A stretch of DNA of 64,000 bases from Galaxea fascicularis (Eukaryota > Cnidaria > Anthozoa > Scleractinia > Euphylliidae), in NCBI GenBank assembly GCA_948470475.1, contig OX419341.1, positions 28,058,169 through 28,122,168 on the forward strand. Direction: 5' to 3'. Below are positions 32,101-45,100 of the stretch, piece by piece. Below the pieces are notes generated by a model, which was given only the letters and a program-made list of their open reading frames with translations, made no database searches and had not been told where the DNA came from. The translations under genes were made by a program, and so were the position numbers. The first letter of the stretch is position 1; each line of letters starts with the position of its first letter.

Positions 32101-35008
32101 TATTGCCGAACTGGATTGCATTTCAAGGGAGCAGTATTCACAAAATCAAGGAGACTAACTGCCAAGTTAAACACCTCGAAAAGCACAAGTGGAAGACGTC
32201 ATTACTGATTAGCAACTGCCGAAAACTTCGCTGGAGTCCTCGAAAGTTGTTTCACATTTCGATGAATGTAAACAGTTCACTCAAGGGTCATCAGTATACG
32301 AAATTTCAGTCATTTCAAACAACTCGTCACGACGGGAAAATTTCACACATCCGGATATCTAGGCGAATTTTTAATTACACCAGCTTGGGATATTAACATA
32401 GAAATTCACTGATCTCTGTTAGGACGGATGTTTTAAAATTTCGGAGCAACAGACGCGAATGCAAAATCTTAGCTGGAATGCTTCAAAAGGTGACCACACG
32501 CGTGAAATTTAATCAAAATTACGAGATAACAAGACAGCTGCCTCCCGAGCGAACGCGTGAACTTAGCAACATTTTTTTAAATACCCATTTTGAGATAAAC
32601 CTTATTGGTGGTATTTCAGAAGCTTTTAACACAGGAAATTGCAGCTGACAATCATTCACGACATGCATTTGAAACCTGAAGTAATTTACAAAGGCTAAAA
32701 TGATATGCAAACACAAGACGTTTATTTCAATGGTTCTTTTTGAAGTGAATGCAAATCCTAAGAGATGTGTCATTCACGATTACAGAGCTGTAGAAAAGCC
32801 TTTGAGACAATGGTGCCAAAGACAATGAGATTAGAAGAACCGATATTGACCGGTAGTGTCAAACGAAAATGCGCGCATACCAAGAAAGCATGAAAAGTTG
32901 GCTAATTTTCACCTTGCAACCAAGACAAAACTGCCTGAGAAATTTATAACAAAAAGAAGACGCAATTGCTAATTTCAATTACCTTTTGTGCGTTCTCGAG
33001 AGATTTACGAGATTAGAGAGAATTAGTCCTCAATCGCAAAGATAGCGCACTGCTCGAATGGAAACACAAGCGTATTGTGTCTGATAAAGATGTTCGAGTT
33101 CGCAGCAGGGTATGATATGGGTTTAAAAGAGTGTCCATCTATAACTGATGTTTATCTCTTTCAATGAAAAACAAAACCTAATTATTTTCCTAAATCAAGG
33201 GGTTTGCAAAACAGTACTTGAAAAGTCAACATGCTTTCGGAGAAGACACTAACTAGACCTCTTAGCCTCGCAGTAAGGAACAGAACCAAGATGACAAATC
33301 ATAAATCTATTTTTAACACGAATCTGTTTCAATATCTACGAAACAATCCGCGAACGATAACAAAATTGAAATTTTAATGTTGTGTAAATTTAAACAGCAA
33401 TAATTCTATTTAGTGGGGAGGGAGGTTAATGAAATAAAAAAGAAAAACATTTCGCGGTTACTTCGTCGCGGGTGTTTGAGGGAATTCTTTTGAGGCCATT
33501 GTCCAGGCAGCGTGTTCTGCGCCTTTTCTTGACAGTTTCAACAACGGCATTAATTGATTTCAGCTCTCATAGCTTCGTAATGTATATAAGATTACGAAAG
33601 AATGAACCTTTGATGATTCATACACAGGGTGCAGAAATTACGTTTCTGTGCGACTGGTGACAAAGAATAATCAGAAAGTGATTTTCGCAGTTTGCCTTTC
33701 AACAGATTTTTATCCCTCTATTAACTTCTGTTGTGATAACATGCAAATTTCAGTGTAAATTTCATTATAAACTCTGAAACTCAAATGAACAATAGCGATG
33801 AAAAGCGAACAAATGTCCTTTAAACCACCATAATGACGCACAATAATGCGATCGAATAGCCCATTTTCTTCGGGTTAATAAAGTACGTGACATTCCGAGG
33901 GAAATATGAAACATTTCTTCGAACACGCTTCGTCGAGAGCTCCTAGGAAAACTTCAAACTCTGTAAATATTCTGAAATAATGTACACTGACCTTCACATT
34001 CACCACAGCGGTTGACGGAATTGAGTCTGGACCTTTGTCTCTCGCCGTCACCTCAAGCTGATAAGTCTTTGAAAGCTCGTAATCCAAGACAGCATTTGTT
34101 CGAAGCTCACCAGTTTGTGCGTTCAAAATAAAGAGATTTTCATGTCGGGGTTGTGGTCTTAGAGAATAAACTATCTCTGCGTTTGTGCCAATATCGCCAT
34201 CAGAAGCACTGACTTGAAGCACAAATGTTCCTACCTGAGAATTCTCTTTAACTTCACCAACGTAAAGGTCCCTGGTAAATTTAGGAATGTGATCATTTGA
34301 ATCGAGAACAGTAATATTTAGACCTTTTCTTCCAGCCCTGGGTGGCTTGCCTCCGTCTTTTGCTTCAATCACCAGATAAAAACTATTATTCGTTTCGCGG
34401 TCTAGTCTTTTCGATACCACAAGTTTGACTTTCGTGAGCTGCAATGTTGGACGTGAGATTTTCAACTGAAATATCCCCTCGTCATTACGACTCACTATTT
34501 CATAAGTCTGTACACTGTTGCTTCCTATGTCTTTGTCCTTGGCCACCGCTATTGGGAGTTCGGCTCCTAACGGAGCGGACTCCGAAACAGCAACATGTTC
34601 CACGTTCTCCGAGAAATCTGGACTATTGTCATTAATATCTAATAATTTTATTTCTGTGGGAATGACCGCGGAAATTTTTCCTCTGGATACTTTCACTTGC
34701 AGTTGAAATTTGTCGTCAAAAAGAGACAGGTTCTCGCGGTCAAGTTTTCCTGCAGTCCGAATTATTCCTGTGGTGTCGTTTATCATGAATGAATTTGGTG
34801 GCACCAAACCTTGGAAATGAAACCGGATCAGTCCCTTAACATTCGTTAGACGCTTGAAACTTTCAACAACAGGATTCCCTGACATATTACCAACAAAGAC
34901 ACCTGCTTCACGTTCTTCAGAAACTTCGAATTTCACAGTGTCCACGGCGTCACTGAATACGAATTGTGAAAACAAGATTAACGCACACAGCCACACTGTT
35001 CCCTCCAT
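26147..35008 (-). CDS. Protocadherin-like transmembrane receptor (2 coding exons)
   Basis: Exon 1 is 33992-35008 and exon 2 is 26147-28162, joined in phase 0 by an AAG/GTCAGT donor and a TTTTCAG/GTC acceptor, giving 1,010 residues. MEGTVWLCALILFSQFVFSD is a signal peptide. Seven cadherin-type repeats follow, with calcium-binding motifs such as LDINDNSP, LDSNDH, LDENDNSP, LDRE and VKDVNDNPP. Repeats 1-3 come from exon 1, with the junction just before the LDENDNSP linker. A membrane span starts near residue 800 (MIIVVAACAGFLILTIF) and is followed by basic KCRRKSKKK. The tail is about 188 residues and carries MPPPPPPYEE (a PPxY WW-domain ligand) and the C-terminus STTEL (class I PDZ ligand pattern). 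Domain order and size fit non-classical protocadherins, and no catenin-binding region was seen. It presumably acts in cell adhesion at the plasma membrane. Confidence 0.9.
28163..33991 (-). other. Large protocadherin intron
   Basis: This 5.8-kb intron separates the two coding exons. Apart from the miniature transposon at 29619-29869 no coding exon or RNA gene was recognised. Open frames here are short and lack family resemblance. Confidence 0.7.
29619..29869. mobile_element. Miniature element with G/C-tract inverted ends
   Basis: The left arm starts ATGCACCTATCAATGTTTAG and continues ACGGAGAGGGGGGGTACGGG. The right arm is its complement, with a run of about 13 C and then CTCTCCGTCTAAACATTGAT. 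The arms are about 50 bp and the centre is AT-rich. It lies in the protocadherin intron. Confidence 0.82.
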
Positions 35009-35300
35009 GATGACCTCCTCAGACTAATTCTAAAATCTTGCGTATAAAATACGAACGCGCCAAGATTAAATATACTCAAAAAAAAAAAAGAAGACGACGA
35101 CGACGTCAAGAGCGACAAGTTGTCGAGTAATCCGCAGGTGCCCGTAAAAATTTTAACAATGTGGAGTTACAAATTCACTCTTGCCTGGAGCGAGGACGGA
35201 ATAAATGAGCGATGCAGTGGCTCGCTGCTGTATATTATACTCAAGGACTTCACACTTCAGCACGTACGCCCCCTTGTCAAGTTCTGTTCTGTATTTCCGC
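35009..35300 (-). promoter_or_regulatory. Probable protocadherin 5' UTR and promoter region
   Basis: The segment lies directly upstream of the ATG at 35008. It contains GAGTAATCCGC (about 35126), TGTGGAGTTACAAATTCACT (about 35160) and a TATATTATAC stretch (about 35230). These blocks recur in the same order about 1 kb further upstream. The transcription start cannot be placed from sequence alone. Confidence 0.4.
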
Positions 35301-36109
35301 TGGTTTCGCTGTTTTCCGTTATCTCTGATACGTAATCATAGACGAAAATCACTGTTTCAGTAGATCTCTGTCAGTGAGCCGGCTGCTTTAGCGCTTCATA
35401 TCTCTGTGAATCCTTTCGCACGTCTGTCCTCCCTTCAGCCGTTGACAAGTCAAATCAACAATTAATTCCCTGGGGGAATTTTAACACAATTACCGCAGAC
35501 AATAAATGTCACACAACGGAAGCGTGGAGAACAAACTTGCAAACAAATTCTCCGCTGCGTTTAATGGCTTATTGTGGCACATCAAACATTCTCAAACGAC
35601 TCCATTATTCAATGGTGGCGTCGAGGTTTCAGTGCGTGAACCTTTCTACGTGTTTCGCAACGCTTTCATGGAATACACAATATGATTGTATCAACACCAA
35701 CACCGATATCAATATAATTTCATTTTATGACTTAAAAAATACTTGATGTTGTTTAGTTTGAAAACACATGGAAAAAATGTTTAACACTGCCTCTGCATTG
35801 TCTTTGTTGTGTTTCAAATATTTGGAACAAAAAAGCTACACAGCTTTGTCAAATCATTATTTGATGTCACTGTCAGACCAAATTAATTCAGATTAGAACA
35901 AATAAACGCCACACAATGAATGCGGTATAAAGTTATTTCTGGCTAATGACAAAGATCTCCTTGCAGAGGTCATAAAAGCCACATAATCAAAGATTAATAG
36001 ATTCAATTATGATATGGGAGATGTCAACTCTTTAGTAGCACGCCCATAATGCACACCCTGCTGGAGAGGGGCGGGGATCGAGCGTCGCCTCTCACGCAGA
36101 AACTGAAAT

Positions 36110-36256
36110 AGCAGCAAGTTGTGACGATCGAGTAATCCGCTGGTCCTCGTACTCAAGGCATGAAAACTATGTGGAGTTATAAATTCACTCTTGCCTGAAG
36201 CGCGAAACGGAATAAACTGAGCGACTAATTGGCTCGTTGTTGTATTTTATACGTTG
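36110..36256 (-). promoter_or_regulatory. Diverged second copy of the protocadherin upstream region
   Basis: GAGTAATCCGCTGGT, TGTGGAGTTATAAATTCACT, CTTGCCTGAAGCG, GGAATAAACTGAGCGA and GTATTTTATACG repeat the order of blocks found at 35120-35240. No cadherin coding sequence follows this copy before the 35.1-kb copy. It looks like the promoter of a lost tandem gene or a duplicated control region. Confidence 0.55.
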
Positions 36257-36924
36257 TGTTGGACCGTTTGCTTAGTGCCGTGATATGGCAATGCTGTAGA
36301 CATTTGCGACTCGAAAAACCGAAAACTGAGGTCTAAATAATGCAGTAAAACTCAGCATTTCAAAACATAATGAATTATTTACTTAAGCTACCTTTTCAGG
36401 CTTTTTTTCTGGCCAAATTTTAATAAAATCAGCCGAGAGAGGAAGCTAATGCATGAGATATGCAATGTTCAGTTTCCAACTCAATTACATGTCCGAAGTT
36501 TCCGATGCACGGCTTAAATTCGGTTCTAATTTTCTAAGAACTGTATGATAATGATCGATATTCTCACCCTTATTCCTCCTTCTAGTCGGTAAGTTACAAG
36601 TAAGGAAAAACAAAGGGTTGGCTCTGAAAAAGGGTTGACCCCAGACTATTTCAAACACTCGGTTCTTAAACCACAACTGAAAGATCTATCTACCATGACG
36701 TAAAGAAGGGCGGCTTATGTCTGAACTGTGTAGAAAAATTATCACTTGACTGAAAGGAATAGCTGAGGCAATAGAGCCTTTATACTGTTATATTCCTCAG
36801 TTCCTTGGCGAGCTGGATGAACATTAAGTCAGCTTTTCTTTTGTTTCTATCTCCTGCACCCCTAACCTGGAAACTGGAGCATAATACTCGGCCTAGCGAA
36901 AGTGGTGTTGTATACAGTAATTTT

Positions 36925-37262
36925 TAGAGTTATTTTAACACCAAAATTGGAGTTAAAATTTTAGGTACAGGATAACTCCTTTTTTGGGGTTATTTTAACT
37001 CCTTAATTCAACTCCAAATTTGGGGTTAAAATAACTCTGAGGCCGGAGTTGGATTAACTCGTAAAACGGAGTTATTTTTACTCTTCATGGAGTTATTTTC
37101 ACTCTAAAAATGGAGTTAAAATTTTAGGTACAGGATAACTCCTTTTTGGGGGTCATTTTAACTCCTCATGATCCAACTCCTTGATTGGAGTTACTTTAAC
37201 TCTAAAAAGGAGTTCGAAATAACTCCTTTTTGAGGCTATATTTAACTCCAAATTTGGGATTG
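36925..37262. repeat. Block of interleaved GGAGTTA and TAACTCC motifs
   Basis: About twenty copies of (A/G)GAGTTA(A/T) or its complement TAACTCC alternate within about 340 bp, spaced by T- or A-runs. GGAGTTAAAATTTTAGGTAC plus AGGATAACTCCTTTTT occurs twice, at about 36951 and 37112. The block can therefore fold into many alternative hairpins. Confidence 0.85.
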
Positions 37263-39087
37263 AAGTGGCCTTTTACTGGGGAGTCGATCCAGGGAATAAC
37301 TATACAGAGTTTGTGAGCTTTATTCCCAGAGCCTTGTGCTGAGGTCTATTGGTTTAGGCCAAGTTTTGATATATCAGAATTGGTCTATTCAACTCTCTTC
37401 TGAAAGAGGAAAACATTTGCCTTAAAACAAAACAAGAGTCATAATTCCACATAACTATGAATCGCAGTTTAAATTACTCCAACTAGCATATGACACGCAC
37501 ATCAGCAGTGTGCTGCTAATAGTGGTTTATTAACGAGACACTCCAAAAATTACCTTGAAATTACAGTATCACAATTACAATAATTATTATGGACTATCAC
37601 AATCATGCATGTGATATATATTGAAACATAAATAATCTAATAAGAGCTATCTAAAACCCAAATAAAATCTTTCTGTAGGAAAGAGAATAAAATAATGTAA
37701 TATATCTATTGCATAAATAGTCTGTCAATTGAAACAGAACTTTATGAAATCAAACGGCTGAATGTGGTTTATTAGCAAAACAATCCAAATTCATGCCATA
37801 ACAATTGAAAAAATTGAAATACAGTTAGAACCCATGCAAGTATGTACATGCATACTTGGCACATGGTATAATAATACATGAAGAACAAGCTACACTACCA
37901 ATCAGTCTGGAAAGTGCACTTGTAATAATTTTTATATCTATTGCATAAATAGCCTCTCAATTTAAGTATAACTTTATGAAAATCTATATGTTGTGTTTTG
38001 TATTACTTTTTCCAAAATCACTAATCATTACTGGATTTCTGTAAGATGTATGTATATAAAACTAGTAGTAACCACAGGTTAGAAAGTGCGGGCGTGAATG
38101 CACTTGAAGAGCTTTTGTTTAGATGTTGGCAATAGAGAAGATGGTAATGCGTGCCTTGTTTTGAAAGCGTGACAGAAAATTGGCGTTACTACTTGGCGGA
38201 AGCCTCGGATAAATTAAGACAAAGAAAGAGTACAAATCTTCACATGGTGTCAGGAATTGGAAGGTAGGTCGTGTTATCCAATCTTGCTAGAAACAGTAAG
38301 AGCTGTTTTACGCAGAATTCTAATGACGTTGCTTCATTTCTACTAATTTAGCGGGTTTGTTCTCCAAGTTATTTCTTCCTACGTGTTCAGCACTGGCTGA
38401 TCAGATTGTCAAAAACATCCCACATAGCAAAAAGTGGTGGCACCCAGAAACCCCTTTAAAAGTAAATCCGTCACTTAGCCTGTGAACGGTTTCTCTTTTC
38501 GTCCTGAAACCCAATCGCAAGTCTGTTCTCAGACTAATCCGTACTTAGTAGTTAAAGGGTTGAAATGGTTTAGCAAAAAGTGATTCAACCGTAAAGTCAT
38601 TGCAGAATTCAGGTGGGTCTGTCGCCAGACACTGAAATCCCTGCATGACGATCAGATGAGGTGGATATGTTAAGAGTACTATAAATATCGTTGTTTATTG
38701 CAGTCTTTTCGGTGGCTTACTGACGAAATTTATCTCAGTTTTTTACACTTTGCGAAGTTACATTTATGCGTAAGAATCAATACACAACCATAGCAAATTT
38801 CATCTTTTAATTTATCGATTGGGATAAACCAGGGGAAAAAGGTGTAACTCAATCATTTTATACCTTTCCTTCTCCCAAAGATTTTACCTCAGTTCTAAGT
38901 TGAACCTCGCTTCCACTTTCTAGTAACTGTTGCGACCAAGTCATTGTCTGTCCACCAAGGAAAGAAATCATTTTCCAAAAAACTGTCACAGATTCCCCCC
39001 CCCCCCCCGCCCTCCACAAAAACAGGGGAGGTGGAAGATTTAGCACCTGCTGCCTGCTGCACGATTTCCTCTTTCCTACTTCAATTA

Positions 39088-39128
<41 letters not shown>
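39088..39128. repeat. AAT trinucleotide microsatellite
   Basis: About thirteen uninterrupted AAT units. They begin roughly 25 bp beyond the NAXD stop codon, on the 3' side of that gene. Confidence 0.95.
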
Positions 39129-39129
<1 letters not shown>

Positions 39130-39151
39130 GACATATACGATCAAACTTGAT

Positions 39152-42100
39152 CTATACAGTGTGCTCTTGTCGTGTTACTCTGTCCTCAGACTTCTTTTCA
39201 GGAAATAACAGTTCAAATGCGCTGTGAATCTCTGCAATCATATCTGTAGTTGTCATGTTTCGCTTGTATTTTGCAAAAGCCAGTCTGTTGCAAGTTCTAG
39301 TGAGTGCACAGGCGCCAAATGCTGCTACCAAGGTTCGACCATATGCGCATGCTCTGTAAGTAAAACAAAAATATTAAGGGGTTATTGTGTTGACTATACA
39401 AATTTCTAGATCTTCTTCTCATAGCATTAAATTCTTTGTAATCCTTACTACGCCAAAAATCCGCTTTAAATGTACTCGTATTTTGTCTGACTTGACCATC
39501 TCTACGTTTCTGCCTGAGCTAAAATCCAAAATGTCTTTAAAATTACGAGGTGAGTCTATTTTTTGGGTCGACCCACGGAAGGTGAGTGACGCCATATTTC
39601 ATCCCAACGAATGGACCGCCATATCGGCCAGCAACGCTGCTGCCCGTTTCTCGAAAGTCCCGAAAACTTTTCGGGCCCGAAGAGCCATTTCTAAAACCCT
39701 CGATGCGCTTAATCTAAAAAGCTGGTCTTTAACTGTGATTTCAAGATACGAAAGGGCAAATTTGTCACAAAATTTCATCCCCGGAAACGTCTTCGTCTTT
39801 AAGATGCGTTGGAAATTAAGGTGGCCGAACACAGTTTTCAAGTGCCGATGCCTAATACACCATTACTTTAAAACCATTTTAGCTTTGGCGCCCATTTTTT
39901 GCAAGAGCCAAGTTTAACTACGGAAGTATTTATTCTCGCATTTTGGCGAGGGTGTGTGCTGTTGCTATGGCAACAGGGCTGGTTAAAAATAAGGCTTAAA
40001 AAATAGTTTTTGTTTATTTAAAAAAAGTCCAGTCGTTTGATTGTTTTCATCGTTTGCCCACTACGAATTGACATTAAATCCCGTCTGTCAACACTGTTCT
40101 AATAAAATTTTGACATAGGCGATTTTCGTAATTCGCCGTAAATCGTTTTCTGTATTATTAAAAATTCCCTATGTCAAAATTCCTATTTTTCTTGATAGAT
40201 CATTAACGTGGTTGATGAACTATTTTCTTGCCAAATTTCTTGAAATTCTAACGACTGGATTGTTAGAAATCGGCAAGTTTGTGCAAAAGCAATCGGTCTC
40301 AATTTTTTGAGCAACTGCGCATGCGCTGCATTTAACTGGTTCTTTCGATTCGGAAAAATCCGAGAATTGCTGGGTACTTTGCATCGTTACCTTTTCTAAC
40401 ATACCTTTGTTATAAAAGACTAAAGCCATCAGTGCACTGCGGTCAATTGTGAAGAAAATAGCAAAGATAGAGCGGGCATTGAGCAAATAAAATGATCGCT
40501 GTATCAACAGCATGTTTGTTTTTGCAATCCTTGTGCGCGCGCTGAATCGCATCAGCAAGAGCGCGCGCGAAAAACTGTGTTCGGCCACCTTAATTTAGAC
40601 CCGTTTCAGGGGTTTCGAGAAACGCACGCCAGCTGGGCCACGCCAGCCCATTTTCCCGCCATAAGCACGCGTGATCACATTGCATTGAGCATGATGATAG
40701 CGCGCGAAAGCACTTGCTCTGACAATCGAAGACAATCGCAGTTTGGAATACTTCAATCTCTGGTAAGTTTTCGTTTCTAATCCCACTGGCTTTTCGAAAA
40801 CAGATTTTCATATATACAATCTTGTTTCCAAATGTTTTCCGTTGATTTCTGTAAGTTCCGGCAATACCTGTCTTCCTTGCTCATTTTCTTGAACGACATA
40901 TCTGCCCAGTGGAAGAACACTCCCATAGATCCTGACAAAAGGTCCCCCTGCCCTCCACAGCGTCTGTTGCTTCCTTCGTTTGTGCAATGAACCACTTCAT
41001 GAAAACGAAAACAAGACACATAATCAATTCAATTCAATTCAATTCAGTTTATTCACACTTTTATAAAATATTTACATCATATACAGTAAAATAAGAATAC
41101 AATAATAAAGAAGAGGAAGAAGAAGAAAAGAGAATTAATGGCTTTGATGGAAGTGTACGGTGGTCAGAGGAGCTCAGTTTTAGGGCTAACCACCGCTATA
41201 TTATGAGTGGGAATAGATAAAGTGTGTGCTTGGTGCCATGGCAACTTTGGCCGATTATATCAAATAGTCATTTTAAGTGAATCAAACTCAACATTTATAT
41301 GAGATGGGCCTCAACAAAAAGACATGATGTAAGAATTAAAAACTTTGACGGATGGGTATTAGTCTTCACTTTGGTGCCCATCAAATTTGCTAGGAACAAA
41401 GGCTGTTTTTACGTTGGGCAAAAAGTGTCTGCTATTAAAGTGTCCTTTGCAGAAGAAATTAAAGTGTCTTCGGTCGTAAATTTAGGGACTTTGACATAGA
41501 GATATAGTATCTTTTTGATATGATTATTCTCTGTAATGCTGTGTATTTCTGCTGTACTCAATATGAGACATTTGCAAAATTATGTGACATTTTCAAGGCA
41601 CTGAAAAGAAACCCTTAAAATCATTATGTACAATAACAGAATGTGCAATTTTAGTTGAAAAACTTTGAGTCTAATTTCCCTTTTTTCTCAGACAGCAAGT
41701 ACATGTAGTAACTTTCCTTCAGTCTGTAAAAACATATGTTTGCAGTGGCAAAATAGTTATCACTTACGCCAGTTGTCACAGTAAACACTGATATCAGAGA
41801 AGAACAGAAGAAGAAGCATCTTATAACGATCTGAAGGGATGCAAAGGACTTTAACAAATTTAAACTACTGACTGCTGTTCAAAAGTGTACTGCTTGTAGG
41901 TAGAACTTTCCGCACACGTATTCATTAAGCTAAGCATGAGCTGATCAGGAAGTTATGTGATTGGATGAGATTTATGCAAAAGTGCACTGCACCACTGTAG
42001 TATTACTGGTCCTGTTCAATGGTACAGTTAAATTTCATCGAGTATATAATTTTCTATGCAGAAAATTATACAACACTACCTCTTTTAAGTTTCTATATGA

Positions 42101-45100
42101 AAGAGAAACCCATATATTCTCACCATCCTTTCCATCAGCAATAATGTCTTCTTGTCCTTTCCGGCAAATTGTGACCCCTCCCAGCTCTCTGCATAACTGA
42201 GTCACTTGACTTGAAAAGTCTATAGAGGGATCAGGATCCCGGCCAAACTAGAAAAGTTTCATCAAATAATGGTGCATGACTTCAATGATGATTTAGGCTT
42301 TACTATAAATTCTAAATATTCTATTTCTTTGTCTTTCAAATTATAAAATAAAGATTAGTGTATTTGGTGAACACAGTTATTACAGTTAGCATGAGTGCAC
42401 ACATAGTAAGATGTGTATGTTTACAAGTGAGCATAGAGGCTCTGTAAACATGATGTTTTTAATACTGGTTTTATTAGGGCAGAACTGTTTAGAGCTTATC
42501 AGATGACGTTTTAAATACTGATGGGCCTAATTTAAATACTGATTTAGCAGTAATACTAATAGTATAATAGTGCTAATACTAATTTAAATACTGATGGGCC
42601 TATTTTAAATACTGATTTAGCACTAATACTAATAGTATAATAGTACTAATGAATGAAGAATGAATGAAGAACTTTATTCATGTGTCGATGTGTTTAGCTG
42701 ACGCTAATTGGGGACACAATTAAGTTAAATACTGATGGACCTAATCTGGGGCTCGGATTTTTTTCCGAGTTCCCATTTGAACATGCAAAATATCTTTCAT
42801 TTCATTTCTCACACGATTCGCTTGGGTGGATGGACCTAATCATTCAAAATTATTCATACTGATGGACCTAATTATTCAAAAAATCTTTTAGGCCAATAAC
42901 ATTGTTGGGTGAATGCATTGAATAACCTTATCAAACATACATAGTCCTCATTCTGGGTTTTCAGGTTTAAAAATACCTATCGTATGTGTGCAATACATTA
43001 ATTTTTTTTGTAAAATTATAGCTCAAGTAACTTGCAAGCTTGAAAGAGATAAACTCACCATAGTACTGTAAAGCCTGGTAAATTCCATAGCATTTGGTGT
43101 TAAAATTGCTCTGTTATAATTCTTAATTATGTCAGGGTAGGATGTCACCATATAAAGCCCATCCTAAAGAAATGATACAGACGAGTGTAAGTCTGTTATC
43201 AAAGAAAATATTTACAATAGAATCACTTTAAGCTGGTAATATCTATATGTGAAACTTAGCCAAAGTTTGCAATAATTGCTTCCTTGATAATACACTACAA
43301 CAGAGTTTGATGAACACTAAGCTGCTACCCAGAGAGAGATGTTCCCCTCTAAGTTCAGACATCTATAGGAATCTAGGTCAATACATTCTGCAGACTTATA
43401 CAATGCCACAGCACCCCAGGAGCACCCTAGCAGGGTGTTCATTAGGCATCAGAGATTGGAGAATTCTCCAGCTGCTGCGTGGAATTCTCCGGCTAAATTT
43501 TGATGGCCTGTAGCAGCCTTGAAGGTAATTTTTTGTCCGAGTGGCCAGATTCTCCTGTTACTTTATAATATCCTCCTGCTACTTCAGTTCTTAATGAAAA
43601 CCCTGCCTAGCAATATTTTAAATAGCTGTCTGAGCTACCAAAGTAAGTGGCAACGTGATGAATTTTTTTAATCATTTGAGTGAAAATCTAGACAAACTAG
43701 GCAGTGGTGGAGGTAAATTCTGACAAATAAGGTGGTGGTTTTCACCAGATGCCGGCTTTTAATGAAACCTCTGATTCCACAGGACTATATTTCTGGTTTG
43801 TTGTGTGGCTTACACGAAGTGTATAGCCACATTATGCTGAGACCAAATTTATTTACTTATTTATTTGTCCACGAGAGTCGAGTGCCTGTCACGTGGTCTA
43901 GTAAGCCACACATGTACGCATTGCGGACCTATTTTTATTGATGATACAAGCTTATTTTCATGAACTTTAAAGATCCTCATAAAAATTTTGTTTATCACAG
44001 TCTGGATGTTACAATGAGATAAAAAAAAGCAATTACATCCTTACAAGTTGAGTGAACTAGTATGCTTTGCCAGTGTGATTTATAGCAATTGTGGCTACCT
44101 AGTTATCTTCCAAAAACAATGATAAAAGAGTATTCTCATGCTCTAATCATATTAAAACGTATACTCAACTGCATCTATGACAAGTAGTTTTCCTTGCTCT
44201 TTTGCAAGCTCAAGTACACCCTATGAGGCAAACAAACAAGAATGGATACATATACTAGAAATACTGTAGTTGAAGTCCTGAATTTTTTTCAGGCTTCTTT
44301 ACGCACTTGTAAAAACTGCGCTCACAACTGCGACGATCATTCTTAATTTGATTTCATATCCACAAATCACATATGAACCAAAAATTGACCTGCTCCCAAC
44401 GTCAGTGGCCTCATAGCTCAGTTCGTAGAGCATCGCACCGGAATCGCAAGGTCACAGGTTCAAGCCCCGTTGAAGTCCTGAATTTTTTTCAGGCTTCTTT
44501 ACGCAATTGTAAAAATTGCGATCACAACTGCGACGATCATTGTTCACTGGAGCTGCCCCCACTTTTGAATACCTGTTTATGATGATGTGTATTGAATATA
44601 AATACTGTGCATACAACTGCTGAAAACTTTTGACGTTTCAAAAATTTTATTGACTTGAGATTCTGTTCTGAGATTCAGATCTGTTGGTTCAAGTATGTCA
44701 ACTCTGTTGCTGATTTGTGTCTAACAAAATGCTTTTGAATTCAAGAAATTACTTAAGTGCAAAATACTTACACTGTACCTTGGGGATACTAATCACACAG
44801 TATGGTGACGAAGGTTGCAAGAATTGTACCCAACACCATGATATGTGCTTGCTAAAGTATTACCTGAGACCACCGTGCGCGCCTAGTTTCATCAAATCGG
44901 GAACACTTTGCATACCACAAACATATTTCTTACTTTTTTGAAATTCCTTGTATGTTTACATGTGGAGAAATCTACATATAGGGTGCCTCCTCGGGTTTTG
45001 GCCTAAAACCCTGTACATTTTTTATAAATAAAAGAGTTTCAGAGATGAATCAGGCAGCTATGAATACTGGTTTCACCTTGACGTTTTCAATGATGGTTGG

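Larger units (their letters stand above)
35300..39151. other. Spacer between the protocadherin promoter and the NAXD 3' end
   Basis: No gene was recognised. The stretch holds the diverged promoter copy (36110-36256), the TAACTCC block (36925-37262), a diverged direct repeat containing CTATTGCATAAATAG (about 37705-37750 and 37935-37985), a C-tract (38996-39010) and an AAT microsatellite (39088-39128). Confidence 0.6.

Noticed and set aside
41764..41786. Possible extra NAXD exon on the minus strand (AG before TGTTTACTGTGACAACTGGC and a GTAAGT donor)
   Set aside because: Exon 42124-42247 already joins 40868-40994 in phase, and the protein then lines up with the family without a gap. The extra exon would add residues no relative has.
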